Source: Candidatus Neomicrothrix sp. UBA2974 (lineage in GTDB: Bacteria; Actinomycetota; Acidimicrobiia; Acidimicrobiales; MedAcidi-G1). Taken from it: a stretch of DNA of 64,000 bases. The notes under the pieces were generated by a model. It was not told the DNA's origin and ran no database searches. It was given only the letters and a program-made list of their open reading frames with translations. The stretch is taken from assembly GCA_002348705.1 (NCBI GenBank), contig DEAU01000012.1, positions 8,784 to 72,783 of the forward strand, read 5' to 3'. Each line of letters begins with the position of its first letter. Within the stretch, counting starts at the first letter, position 1. Of the stretch, positions 50,554-58,381 are shown piece by piece. Made by a program: the position numbers and the translations under genes.

Positions 50554-51617
50554 CTAAGGACATCAAGGTGGGAACTGCGAGTCCCGAGCACATCCGCTCG
50601 ATACCGAAAGTCGAACTTCATGTACATGTAGAAGGTGCGGCAACGCCCAGCACCCTCGCGAGCCTGGCCAAGAAAAATGACGTCCACTTGCCTGTTCAGG
50701 ATCCTGCCGACCTTTATGTCTATGAGGGTTTAGAGGACTTCATCTCTGTCTATGACATTATTTGTCGTTGTCTAGTCGCAGCGGAGGACTTTGAGCGCGT
50801 GGCGTATGAGTCGCTTGAGCTTGCCCACAAGGCAGGAGTTCGTTACAGGGAAATGTTCTTTTCCCCAACATTTGCATTGAGGCGGGGGGTGTCTTTCGCC
50901 ACACTGTGGTCGGGACTTCTAGCCGGACTGGACGCGGCGCAGAAGGATTTCGGCATCCAATGCCGGTTCATCATGGATGTCGACAAACCATCAGGTCCAG
51001 GCCCGGCGAGGGAATTGATCGAATTAGCCCTGAAATACGACCGCGATTATCTGATTGGTATTGGCGGCGATGCCGGAGAAGCCGGCATCGATCTCTCAGC
51101 ATTCGTCGATCCCTTTGACTTCGCTCGGAAGAATGGTTTCAAGACCACCATGCATCTCAGTGAAGAAGGCCCTGTTTCGGATATCGAAGTCGGCGTCCGT
51201 CAGATCGGGATCGATCGGGTTGACCACGGGTTCAATTTGCTAGACGACATGGACCTGACACAGGAGGTGGCTGAGCGCCAGATACCGGTAACTGTCTGCC
51301 CGACTTCGAATGTAGAAATCGGGCTTCTAGAAGAGATGTCTGCACACCCAGCTCCAACTATGCGCCGGCATGGAGTGTTGGTGTCGATCAACTCCGACAA
51401 CGCAGAGATGTTCCGGATTGACCTTGCCGACGAGTTTGCTCGCGTTCAAGACGCCTTTGGTTATGGCCTCGATGATCTGGAAGACCTCTCATTGGCGGCG
51501 GTTGAAAGTAGTTGGCTCGATGAAACTTCCAAGAATGAAATGAACGACCAATTCATCGCTCAGTTCCTTGAGTTGAGATCCAACATGGGTCAGCCAGCGA
51601 GGGATTTCGGGGTCTGA
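50550..51617 (+). CDS. Adenosine/adenine deaminase-like amidohydrolase
   Basis: A 355-residue protein of the adenosine deaminase family. Metal and catalytic positions are H24 and H26 (ELHVHVEGA), H202 and E205 (TMHLSEE; the usual HAGE), H226 (VDHGFNL), and D283. The family's second Asp (SDDP) is Asn284 (NSDNAEMF), the residue that binds the purine N7 or N1, so the substrate may be altered. It deaminates an aminopurine or a different amidine in the cytosol. The start (GTG 50550) overlaps the Rieske stop, indicating translational coupling. Confidence 0.85.
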   Translation: MTKDIKVGTASPEHIRSIPKVELHVHVEGAATPSTLASLAKKNDVHLPVQDPADLYVYEGLEDFISVYDIICRCLVAAEDFERVAYESLELAHKAGVRYREMFFSPTFALRRGVSFATLWSGLLAGLDAAQKDFGIQCRFIMDVDKPSGPGPARELIELALKYDRDYLIGIGGDAGEAGIDLSAFVDPFDFARKNGFKTTMHLSEEGPVSDIEVGVRQIGIDRVDHGFNLLDDMDLTQEVAERQIPVTVCPTSNVEIGLLEEMSAHPAPTMRRHGVLVSINSDNAEMFRIDLADEFARVQDAFGYGLDDLEDLSLAAVESSWLDETSKNEMNDQFIAQFLELRSNMGQPARDFGV

Positions 51618-51661
51618 AAAAATGTTGGAAGCAGGTAGTTAGGTGATGCCTAGAAGTATTT

Positions 51662-52591
51662 GTGGGGACTGGAATGGTTGAAAAACGCTGTGAGGATCCT
51701 GTGATCAGAGATCTGTGGCACCCAGTCGCAGCGGTTCCTGACGTTGTCGATCGCGGCCCGATCCGAACTCAATTGTTAGGGGAGACACTTACTGTCCAGA
51801 GCAAAGAAGGAGGAGATATATGCGTAACTGAGGAAGCGGTTCAGGGGACTGGCGCATCCGTTGATGGAGTTTCCCTTACGCCGACACTCCCCACTCTGCA
51901 AAAATTTGGTTTCGTTTGGACCAGTTTGGGATCTCCGCCCGACTCCTTGTTTGACATTCCAGAGTTTCAAGAATCGGATCGATGGTATGAAAACAGTGGA
52001 AGTTTTCGTGTACACACCTCAGCCGGTCGGGCAGTGGAAAACTTCCTCGATCTCGCTCATTTTCCGTTTGTCCATGAGGGCTACTTGGGCGAACGACCCT
52101 ATACGGAGGTAAAGGACTACTCAGTTGCCACGAAAGAGGGCGAAATTTGGGCGAATGGCTGCGAGTTCTACCAGCCCATTGCGGCGGTCTCAGCGACTGA
52201 AGGCCAGGTAACCCAGTACTCCTATCGGCTTGCCCACCCCTTCTGCCCCCTTCTCTACAAGACAAGTCCGTTAAATCGGGAACGGTTTGATGTCATAGGC
52301 ATATTCGTTCAGCCAATGACTGAAGAACGAGCGTGCGCCCACCAGTTTCTCTGCCTCTTGGATGAGTCCAATGATGACGCGACCATAAAGAGATTCCAGG
52401 CAGTCATCTTTGGTCAGGACAAGCCGATCCTTGAGAATCAGGTCCCGAAACGGTTGCCGCTGGAGCCCAGAGCAGAGACGCCCATCAGAGCTGACAAGAC
52501 TTCGATTCAATACCGACGTTGGCTTTATGACCTCGGAATTTCATACGGGGTTGTCCGCGGGTCTTCGCCAGAGCAGATTTCTGTCACGTGA
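51662..52591 (+). CDS. Rieske oxygenase-like catalytic subunit lacking the Rieske cluster
   Basis: A 309-residue oxygenase paralogue. It begins like its neighbours (DLWHPVAAVPDVVDRGPIRT) and has the intact mononuclear iron motif N127-x2-D130-x2-H133-x4-H138 (ENFLDLAHFPFVH), but the region where C-x-H ... C-x-x-H should be (residues ~50-75) is shortened and contains no such cysteines or histidines. It cannot bind a Rieske cluster by itself. The following gene has the reverse defect. The frame starts at GTG 51662; ATG 51674 is an alternative. Its stop overlaps the next start (GTGA). A sequencing artefact is unlikely since the frame is continuous and conserved. Confidence 0.85.
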   Translation: MGTGMVEKRCEDPVIRDLWHPVAAVPDVVDRGPIRTQLLGETLTVQSKEGGDICVTEEAVQGTGASVDGVSLTPTLPTLQKFGFVWTSLGSPPDSLFDIPEFQESDRWYENSGSFRVHTSAGRAVENFLDLAHFPFVHEGYLGERPYTEVKDYSVATKEGEIWANGCEFYQPIAAVSATEGQVTQYSYRLAHPFCPLLYKTSPLNRERFDVIGIFVQPMTEERACAHQFLCLLDESNDDATIKRFQAVIFGQDKPILENQVPKRLPLEPRAETPIRADKTSIQYRRWLYDLGISYGVVRGSSPEQISVT

Positions 52592-54348
52592 GGGAGCAAC
52601 TCACGGAGCGGATGGCCAGCCAGTGGCACCCGATCGCTGCGATTTCGGATCTCCACAAACGGCACGTTTTCCAAACTGAATTGTTGGGCCATGAATTGGC
52701 AGTGTGGCGCGCAGATGATGGCTACGTAAACGTATGGGAAAACCGCTGCCTCCACCGAGGCTCAAGGCTCTCTTTGGGAATCAATGATGGCGCTGAACTA
52801 GTTTGCGCATACCACGGTTGGCGTTACTCGAGTCGAACAGCGGGGTGCACATATATACCGGCTCACCCTTCTGATGCCCCCGCTCAGACAGTTTGCAATC
52901 GGGTCTATCCAGTATCTCTGAAATATGGGCTCGTCTGGGCGGCACTTGACCAACCGGAAAACACCCCAGATATCGGCCTTCCTGAAACCGCGGAGCCACT
53001 AGTCCTGCGAAGTCTCCTAGTGGGCGGATCGGTCGAAGCAGTCAAGGGGCACCTAGAAATTGCCGAGTTCGCTTTGCCGCCACGAGTGGATGAAGCGGGA
53101 GCGGAGTTCGAACTGGAGGCTCATCCAAGCAACCCTCTTTGTTATCTCAACTTCTCTACGGATGACTCGGTTTCGGTTCGTTTTATCTTGCAGCCCTTCG
53201 ACGGTGCGCGAACCGTCGTTCACGGCCTCTATGGTCCGGCGCTAGAAGATGGTTCGCGTCTACCAGTTCTTCGGCACTACAACACTCTCTTGACGAAGTT
53301 TCGCGAGGCTTTTGAGTCGGAGAACATGGTTCTCGCAGAACAGAGCGGGGAAGGCTTTGATTCGCCAACTTCAGTAGGTCGGAATTTCGACAGTGTTGTT
53401 GCTGTCGAAGTGGAAGCGGAAGTATCTAAGAGGTGGGAGGTGGCGTCGGGCGTAGTCGGCATGGAGTTACGTCCGGTAGAGGGTGAGTTCTCGACATTCC
53501 AGCCGGGAGCCCATTTAGACCTTCATCTCCCAAATGGCCTGACTCGTCAATATTCCGTCATCAATGGGCCTGGTGAGCAGGGCTATTTCCAAATCGGGAT
53601 CAAGCTGGAGGAAGAGTCCCGCGGAGGTTCACTCTTTCTTCACCAAGAGGTCCAAGAGGGAGACCGGCTTCGGATCTCAGGTCCTCACAATAACTTTGGC
53701 CTACGCAGAGACGTGCCGAGAACTGTTCTTCTTGCCGGCGGGATTGGGGTGACACCACTGGTGGCGATGGCTCAGAGCCTGCACCGGAGCGACCTCGACT
53801 TCAGTCTGGACTATTTCGTCCAATCCAAGGAACACGTTGCTTTTGAGGAGAGGCTTGATGGCCTGGGAGCACATCTCCAGATCCATACAGGCTTGAGTCC
53901 AGATGAGACGATCCAGATCGTCAAGGAGAAGCTAGGAGCCTACGACTATCTCAGTCAGGTCTATTGCTGCGGTCCGCCCCCGATGATTAGTGCGATCCGC
54001 GAGCAGGCGTTGATTCTGGGTTGGCCGCCTGAGACTGTCCATTATGAATACTTCGAAAATCAGACTGTGCTCAATGACGAATCTATATTCCAGGTTCATC
54101 TGGCGCGTTCAGGGTTGACCCTTGATGTCGAGAGCGGTAGGACCATTCTCGAAGTTCTTCGGGAAAATGGCATTTCCTTGCCTTCATCATGTGAGCAAGG
54201 GGCTTGTGGAACATGCGAGGTAGCTGTCTTGGATGGGGTTCCCTTCCATCAGGACGTGTATCTCAATGAGGCCGAACACGAGAGCGGAAACAGGATCATG
54301 ACCTGTGTGTCCCGCTCTCATTCCGAACAACTCGTTCTAGATATCTAG
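52588..54348 (+). CDS. Rieske domain fused to a VanB/phthalate-type reductase and plant-type ferredoxin
   Basis: A 586-residue fusion. Residues 1-~130 contain a Rieske domain (C54-x-H56 in RCLHRGS, C73-x-x-H76 in CAYHGWR). Residues ~140-255 keep an oxygenase-like beta segment in which every iron ligand is replaced (AVKGHLEIAEFALPP: Gly154, Glu157, Glu160, Pro165). Residues ~275-490 are an FMN/NAD reductase (RQYS at 320-323; LLAGGIGVTP at 381-390) and ~500-586 a [2Fe-2S] ferredoxin with C535, C540, C543 and C573. This gives an electron chain NADH to FMN to ferredoxin to Rieske. The preceding gene supplies the mononuclear iron site it lacks. Confidence 0.92.
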   Translation: MREQLTERMASQWHPIAAISDLHKRHVFQTELLGHELAVWRADDGYVNVWENRCLHRGSRLSLGINDGAELVCAYHGWRYSSRTAGCTYIPAHPSDAPAQTVCNRVYPVSLKYGLVWAALDQPENTPDIGLPETAEPLVLRSLLVGGSVEAVKGHLEIAEFALPPRVDEAGAEFELEAHPSNPLCYLNFSTDDSVSVRFILQPFDGARTVVHGLYGPALEDGSRLPVLRHYNTLLTKFREAFESENMVLAEQSGEGFDSPTSVGRNFDSVVAVEVEAEVSKRWEVASGVVGMELRPVEGEFSTFQPGAHLDLHLPNGLTRQYSVINGPGEQGYFQIGIKLEEESRGGSLFLHQEVQEGDRLRISGPHNNFGLRRDVPRTVLLAGGIGVTPLVAMAQSLHRSDLDFSLDYFVQSKEHVAFEERLDGLGAHLQIHTGLSPDETIQIVKEKLGAYDYLSQVYCCGPPPMISAIREQALILGWPPETVHYEYFENQTVLNDESIFQVHLARSGLTLDVESGRTILEVLRENGISLPSSCEQGACGTCEVAVLDGVPFHQDVYLNEAEHESGNRIMTCVSRSHSEQLVLDI

Positions 54349-54357
54349 GCTGATCCA

Positions 54358-54987
54358 ATGATCAAACTCTACGATTATGAGCTGTCGGTGAACTGCTACA
54401 AGGTTCGCCTATTGCTCAATTTTCTCTTGGTTCCGCACAAGTTGCATTCGATTGACTTTTTCCCAGGCTGGGAGCATAAATCTGAGTGGTTCCGAGAAAT
54501 AAATCCGCTTGGGCATATCCCCGTTATTGACGATGAAGGATTCTTACTTAGGGACTCAAATGCGATCCTCATCTACTTGGCCGCGAAATATGACCAGAGT
54601 TGTCGCTGGTATCCAGTCCATGAGCCATCTCGCCTAGGAGAAGTATCTCAGTGGATGATGTTCTCCGAAGGAACAACTAACACTGCTTCAGCAGCAAGGC
54701 TTCACGACAGCCTGGGCTATGAGTTCGATATCGAGGCTTGCCGCGAAGGTGCTCATAAGCTCTTCCGGGTACTCGATGAACACCTCTGGTTTCAAGAGCA
54801 GAATGGCTCAAGTTGGCTCTGCTCGGGAGACGATCCGACGCTGGCAGATTTGGTGATATTTCCAGACGTGATCCTCTCCGAGGAGGGGGGAATCAGCCGC
54901 GTGGGATATCCAGCTATACGGCGTTGGGCGGACAGGTTTCGCCATTTGCCGGACTTCTCACTCATGGCTGGGGTCTTGCCGACCTAA
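54358..54987 (+). CDS. Glutathione S-transferase-like protein
   Basis: A 209-residue GST: thioredoxin-like N-terminal domain (LYDYELSVNCYKVRLLL, REINPLGHIPVIDDEGF, DSNAILIYLA) and an all-helical C-terminal domain ending in the usual DPTLADLVIFPDV. The SVNCYKVRL segment has Ser/Asn/Cys in the place of the GSH-activating residue, similar to bacterial beta/zeta-like GSTs. It ends the plus-strand run 9 bp after the reductase fusion, and might use a thiol to open or isomerise a product of the pathway. Actinobacteria usually lack glutathione, so a different thiol is possible. Confidence 0.88.
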   Translation: MIKLYDYELSVNCYKVRLLLNFLLVPHKLHSIDFFPGWEHKSEWFREINPLGHIPVIDDEGFLLRDSNAILIYLAAKYDQSCRWYPVHEPSRLGEVSQWMMFSEGTTNTASAARLHDSLGYEFDIEACREGAHKLFRVLDEHLWFQEQNGSSWLCSGDDPTLADLVIFPDVILSEEGGISRVGYPAIRRWADRFRHLPDFSLMAGVLPT

Positions 54988-55006
54988 GGTCGACACCTTC
55001 CGGATT

Positions 55007-56452
55007 TCAGGAACTTGAGGAGTCGGCCAAAGCGGTTCTGGTGAATTCGCGCAGAGCCTGGGAGCGCAGTACATCCGACCGAAGGAGTTCTAGCTCCCAA
55101 GTCTCTTGGATAATCGCGGCGAGCTGTTTCTTAACACCAACTTCTTGGCTCAGGAGATTATTTCTCTCGTCAGGGTCGGTGGTCAGGTGAAAAAGTTGTT
55201 GTGCAGACTTAACGCCGGAAATGAGTTTGTTCTCACCGACTCGAACCATCACGATTGGTTCGAGAGCTCCTTCTCCAAGGTATTCTCCAAAAAGTGGTCT
55301 CCCGAGATGGTTGTCTATGTCGCCACCGCTTATCTCCTGTACCAGACTGCGTCCCTGAGTCGAAGGATTGAGCCAGTCGAGAGAGTTAAAACCAGATATT
55401 TCAGCGATTGTGGGAAGAAAGTCCAGAAGCGAAACAGGGGCACTAACTCGTTTTGAGTGAGGATGTTGCGGGTTGTGGACTATTAGCGGTACACGAATAG
55501 CGGGTTCGAAGAAATTCGATTTGAACCACATGCCCCGCTCGCCAAGCATCTCACCGTGATCCGATAAGAAAATAACTACCGTATTGTCGGCTCTATCTGT
55601 GGAGGCCAATGCCTCGAGAAGGCGACCCACCTGATCATCAATGAAACTGATCGCTCCAAAATATGCCCTTCGAATATTTTTTATTTCACTATCAGTTAGT
55701 TGGCAGTCGTCAAATCCATAAAGTTCGATTAGCCGGGCACTATGAGGATCCCGGATTTCGACAGGGAAGTCCCGCCTTCTTGGAAGATCGATATCGTTAT
55801 CGGAGTATCGATCCCAGTATTCCTTAGGAATGATGAATGGGTCGTGCGGATGGGTGAATGATGCGAGCAAACAGAAGGGCTCGGCATCAGTTGATTTGCC
55901 TAACTCATTGAGTCTTTCTATAGCCCGATCTGCTACCTCTCGATCAAAGTCCAGTTGAATGGACTTCTCGGCTGTACCAGCTGAGCGAAGTTGGTCAGTC
56001 GACTCAAGGAAGTAGTCATTTAAGAGGGTTTCGTTTCCCCACGTTGGTGTCCAGCTGAAGTCGGTCGGATAGATGTCTGCAGTTAGGCGTTCTTCAAAGC
56101 CATGATTCTGGTCAGACCCAACAAAATGAAGTTTTCCAGAAACAATCGTTTGGTATCCCTGAAAGCGCAGTATGTGCGCCACGGTGGGGATAGACGATGA
56201 GAAATCGCAAGCGTTGTCGTATACGGCGATCTCAGATGGGAGCTGGCCGGTCAACATCGATGCCCTAGATGGCCCGCACAACGGGGAGTTGCAATAGCAA
56301 CTTTCGAAGACCGTTGATTTGGAGGCCAATTCACTCAAATTCGGCGCCCTGCATACAGTTCCGCCGTAGGCAGGTAGGACAGACGCAGTCAACTGGTCTG
56401 CCTGGATAATGAGAATATTCGGTGGTCGTGATCTGACCATTTCGTCAGACAA
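55007..56452 (-). CDS. Choline-sulfatase-like arylsulfatase family enzyme
   Basis: A 481-residue sulfatase. The formylglycine nucleophile is C59 in SPLCGPSRASML (C-x-P-S-R), with D19 (QADQLT) as metal ligand, and HDGEML/SDHGEMLGERGMWFKSNF downstream. The segment RLTADIYPTDFSWTPTWG closely resembles the choline-sulfatase (BetC) group. Choline sulfatase turns choline-O-sulfate into choline and sulfate, which would feed a betaine-type pathway. Start at 56452 (56440 alternative). Convergent with the GST gene, 19 bp apart; divergent from the permease over a 304-bp region. Confidence 0.85.
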   Translation of the reverse strand: MSDEMVRSRPPNILIIQADQLTASVLPAYGGTVCRAPNLSELASKSTVFESCYCNSPLCGPSRASMLTGQLPSEIAVYDNACDFSSSIPTVAHILRFQGYQTIVSGKLHFVGSDQNHGFEERLTADIYPTDFSWTPTWGNETLLNDYFLESTDQLRSAGTAEKSIQLDFDREVADRAIERLNELGKSTDAEPFCLLASFTHPHDPFIIPKEYWDRYSDNDIDLPRRRDFPVEIRDPHSARLIELYGFDDCQLTDSEIKNIRRAYFGAISFIDDQVGRLLEALASTDRADNTVVIFLSDHGEMLGERGMWFKSNFFEPAIRVPLIVHNPQHPHSKRVSAPVSLLDFLPTIAEISGFNSLDWLNPSTQGRSLVQEISGGDIDNHLGRPLFGEYLGEGALEPIVMVRVGENKLISGVKSAQQLFHLTTDPDERNNLLSQEVGVKKQLAAIIQETWELELLRSDVLRSQALREFTRTALADSSSS

Positions 56453-56476
56453 CTCCCTCGTCGCAGTTCGCTGAAT

Positions 56477-56496
56477 CCGATTCGCAACTGAATCGG
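56477..56496. promoter_or_regulatory. Inverted repeat upstream of the sulfatase gene
   Basis: CCGATTC (56477-56483) and GAATCGG (56490-56496) form a perfect 7-bp inverted repeat with a 6-bp spacer, 25 bp upstream of the sulfatase start. A dimeric regulator could bind here. The rest of the 304-bp gap (56453-56756), which separates divergent sulfatase and permease genes, shows an AT-rich stretch at about 56630-56660 and no gene. Confidence 0.4.
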
Positions 56497-56756
56497 TTGG
56501 CCCATCATACTGCCGGCAACCTCATTGAGAAGGCGGGCAAGTTGGTGGCGATAAGGACTGTGAAACCGATCGTGAGGGGGCAACTACAGATTTTATGACT
56601 TCATCTGGAACAGTGTTGGAGTATTAAAAAAGTCGCCTAAGTCACCTCTATTCGATATTTCTGTTTGGGGCTATCGGGAGATTAGGAGGAACTTCCAATC
56701 TTGGTCGAGGGGGTTTTCCCAGAGTATGTTGTCACGGTGCAAATATTGGGACCTCG

Positions 56757-58343
56757 ATGACTACGGCACTGGGGCGTCGGGCCAGGGTGGTCTCACTTTT
56801 GGCCGGCCTACTCGGTATTGGCATCCTTGGGGTCGGTGCGGACATTGTGGGCCGGGTGGAATTGTTCGGCCGAGGGTGGCCACCCTTCTTTGACGTCGTT
56901 GTCAAAATCTTTGATGATTGGTCCTTTCTCAAACGGGCAGCGTGGATCAGTGTCTCGAATGCGATAAAAGGATTCCTGATTGGGTTATTGGCCGGATTTT
57001 TACTGGCCGCTATCGGAGTATTGGTGAAACCGCTCCGCAAAGGCATTGGGCGCCTAGCTACCCTCCTTAACTCAATACCGTGGATAGCGATCGGTCCGCT
57101 GATCGTGATGGTGGTGTCTTCCTCGGCAACTCCAGTGGTGTTTGCAGCACTAGCGGTGTTCTTCTCGAGTTTTGTGACAATCAGCTCCGGATTCTCGCTG
57201 GTGAGTAAGTCCCACCACGATCTCTTCCAGGTCATGGGCGCTGCCAGACTTGTGGAGTTTCGGCGACTTGAATGCAAGACGGTCATACCTTCGGTTGTTT
57301 ACGCTGCCAAATTGGGTGTTCCCGCAGCGATGTTCGGTGTCATCTTCGGGGAGTGGTTTGGCACTACGCATATGGGCTTGGGCCTTGTGATGGTTAGCGC
57401 CCTTCAGAACTACATGACGCTCAGACTCTGGGCGGCAGCCGTATTGGCAGCAGCTATAGCTGTCAGCGGATACGGGCTCTTTTCCATGGTGGAGATGGGT
57501 GTTCGGCGTATGGACTACCGAGCATTTGAAGAGATAGTCGGGTCGCAAGATTCCGAATATGGAGAGGTGGAAGCGCGCAGTGGGCTAACAGGCTTATTAA
57601 GGAGGGTGGGCGTGTTTCTTCTCCATGCCTGGCCGGTAATAGCCATAGTTGCCTTTTGGCAATATGCAGTTTCAGTCCTGAAGGTCAGCCCGATCGTGGC
57701 ACCGAGTCCCATTTCGGTAGTGCAGGACGTAGTCGGAAATATCGGCATCTATGTTGAAGCAGCGTTTTACACCCTTGAGTTCGCCTTGATTGGACTATTG
57801 GTTGGGACCGTAGTGGGGTTGATCGCGGCATTGGGTAGTTGGTTCTCCCCATTTCTGCGAAGTGTTCTTGGCTCGCCGATGATTATTCTCTACTCGGTTC
57901 CCCTAGTCGCTCTCGTTCCAATATTGGCGAGAGTCTTTGGGTATTCGCGACTAACTGAAACATTGATTGCCGCGCTTGTTGCAATGTTTCCGACTTTTGT
58001 GCTCGTGAGCTCAGGACTCTTGACTGCCCCAAACGGTACAGACGATCTCTTTCGCTCGCTAGGAGCTAGCCGCACTAGAAGGCTTCGCCTACTGGCTATT
58101 CCGTCCGCAATCCCCAATTTTCTCACAGCGCTGCGGCTGACCTCTTCTCTCGCGTTCATCGCGGCGATCCTCGGTGAATATCTAACTGGTAAAACCGGTC
58201 TGGGATGGACCTTTGCAGTTGCAAATGGTGGATTAGATATGCCCAGGGCATGGGGAGCAGCACTACTGATTATTCTGCTATCAGTGGCTGGCTACATATT
58301 TGCTACCAGATTGGAAGATCTTGGACAGAGAAGGGTCCTCTAG
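56757..58343 (+). CDS. Double ABC transporter permease (two SsuC/TauC-type domains fused)
   Basis: A 528-residue permease with two complete BPD_transp_1 domains in one chain. Each carries the EAA-type coupling loop: EFRRLECKTVIPSVVYAAKLG in the first half and LRLLAIPSAIPNFLTALRL in the second, each between about five to six membrane helices (GFLIGLLAGFLLAAIGVLV; LIGLLVGTVVGLIAALG). Nitrate/sulfonate-type importers usually use two copies of one permease; here the dimer is covalent. It most likely pairs with the ATPase at 39694 and the NMT1 half of the lipoprotein at 37330. ATG 56757 start. Confidence 0.88.
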   Translation: MTTALGRRARVVSLLAGLLGIGILGVGADIVGRVELFGRGWPPFFDVVVKIFDDWSFLKRAAWISVSNAIKGFLIGLLAGFLLAAIGVLVKPLRKGIGRLATLLNSIPWIAIGPLIVMVVSSSATPVVFAALAVFFSSFVTISSGFSLVSKSHHDLFQVMGAARLVEFRRLECKTVIPSVVYAAKLGVPAAMFGVIFGEWFGTTHMGLGLVMVSALQNYMTLRLWAAAVLAAAIAVSGYGLFSMVEMGVRRMDYRAFEEIVGSQDSEYGEVEARSGLTGLLRRVGVFLLHAWPVIAIVAFWQYAVSVLKVSPIVAPSPISVVQDVVGNIGIYVEAAFYTLEFALIGLLVGTVVGLIAALGSWFSPFLRSVLGSPMIILYSVPLVALVPILARVFGYSRLTETLIAALVAMFPTFVLVSSGLLTAPNGTDDLFRSLGASRTRRLRLLAIPSAIPNFLTALRLTSSLAFIAAILGEYLTGKTGLGWTFAVANGGLDMPRAWGAALLIILLSVAGYIFATRLEDLGQRRVL

Positions 58344-58381
58344 CAGGTTTCAGCAATGCTGGCGGCTATCGCCTGGATTGG

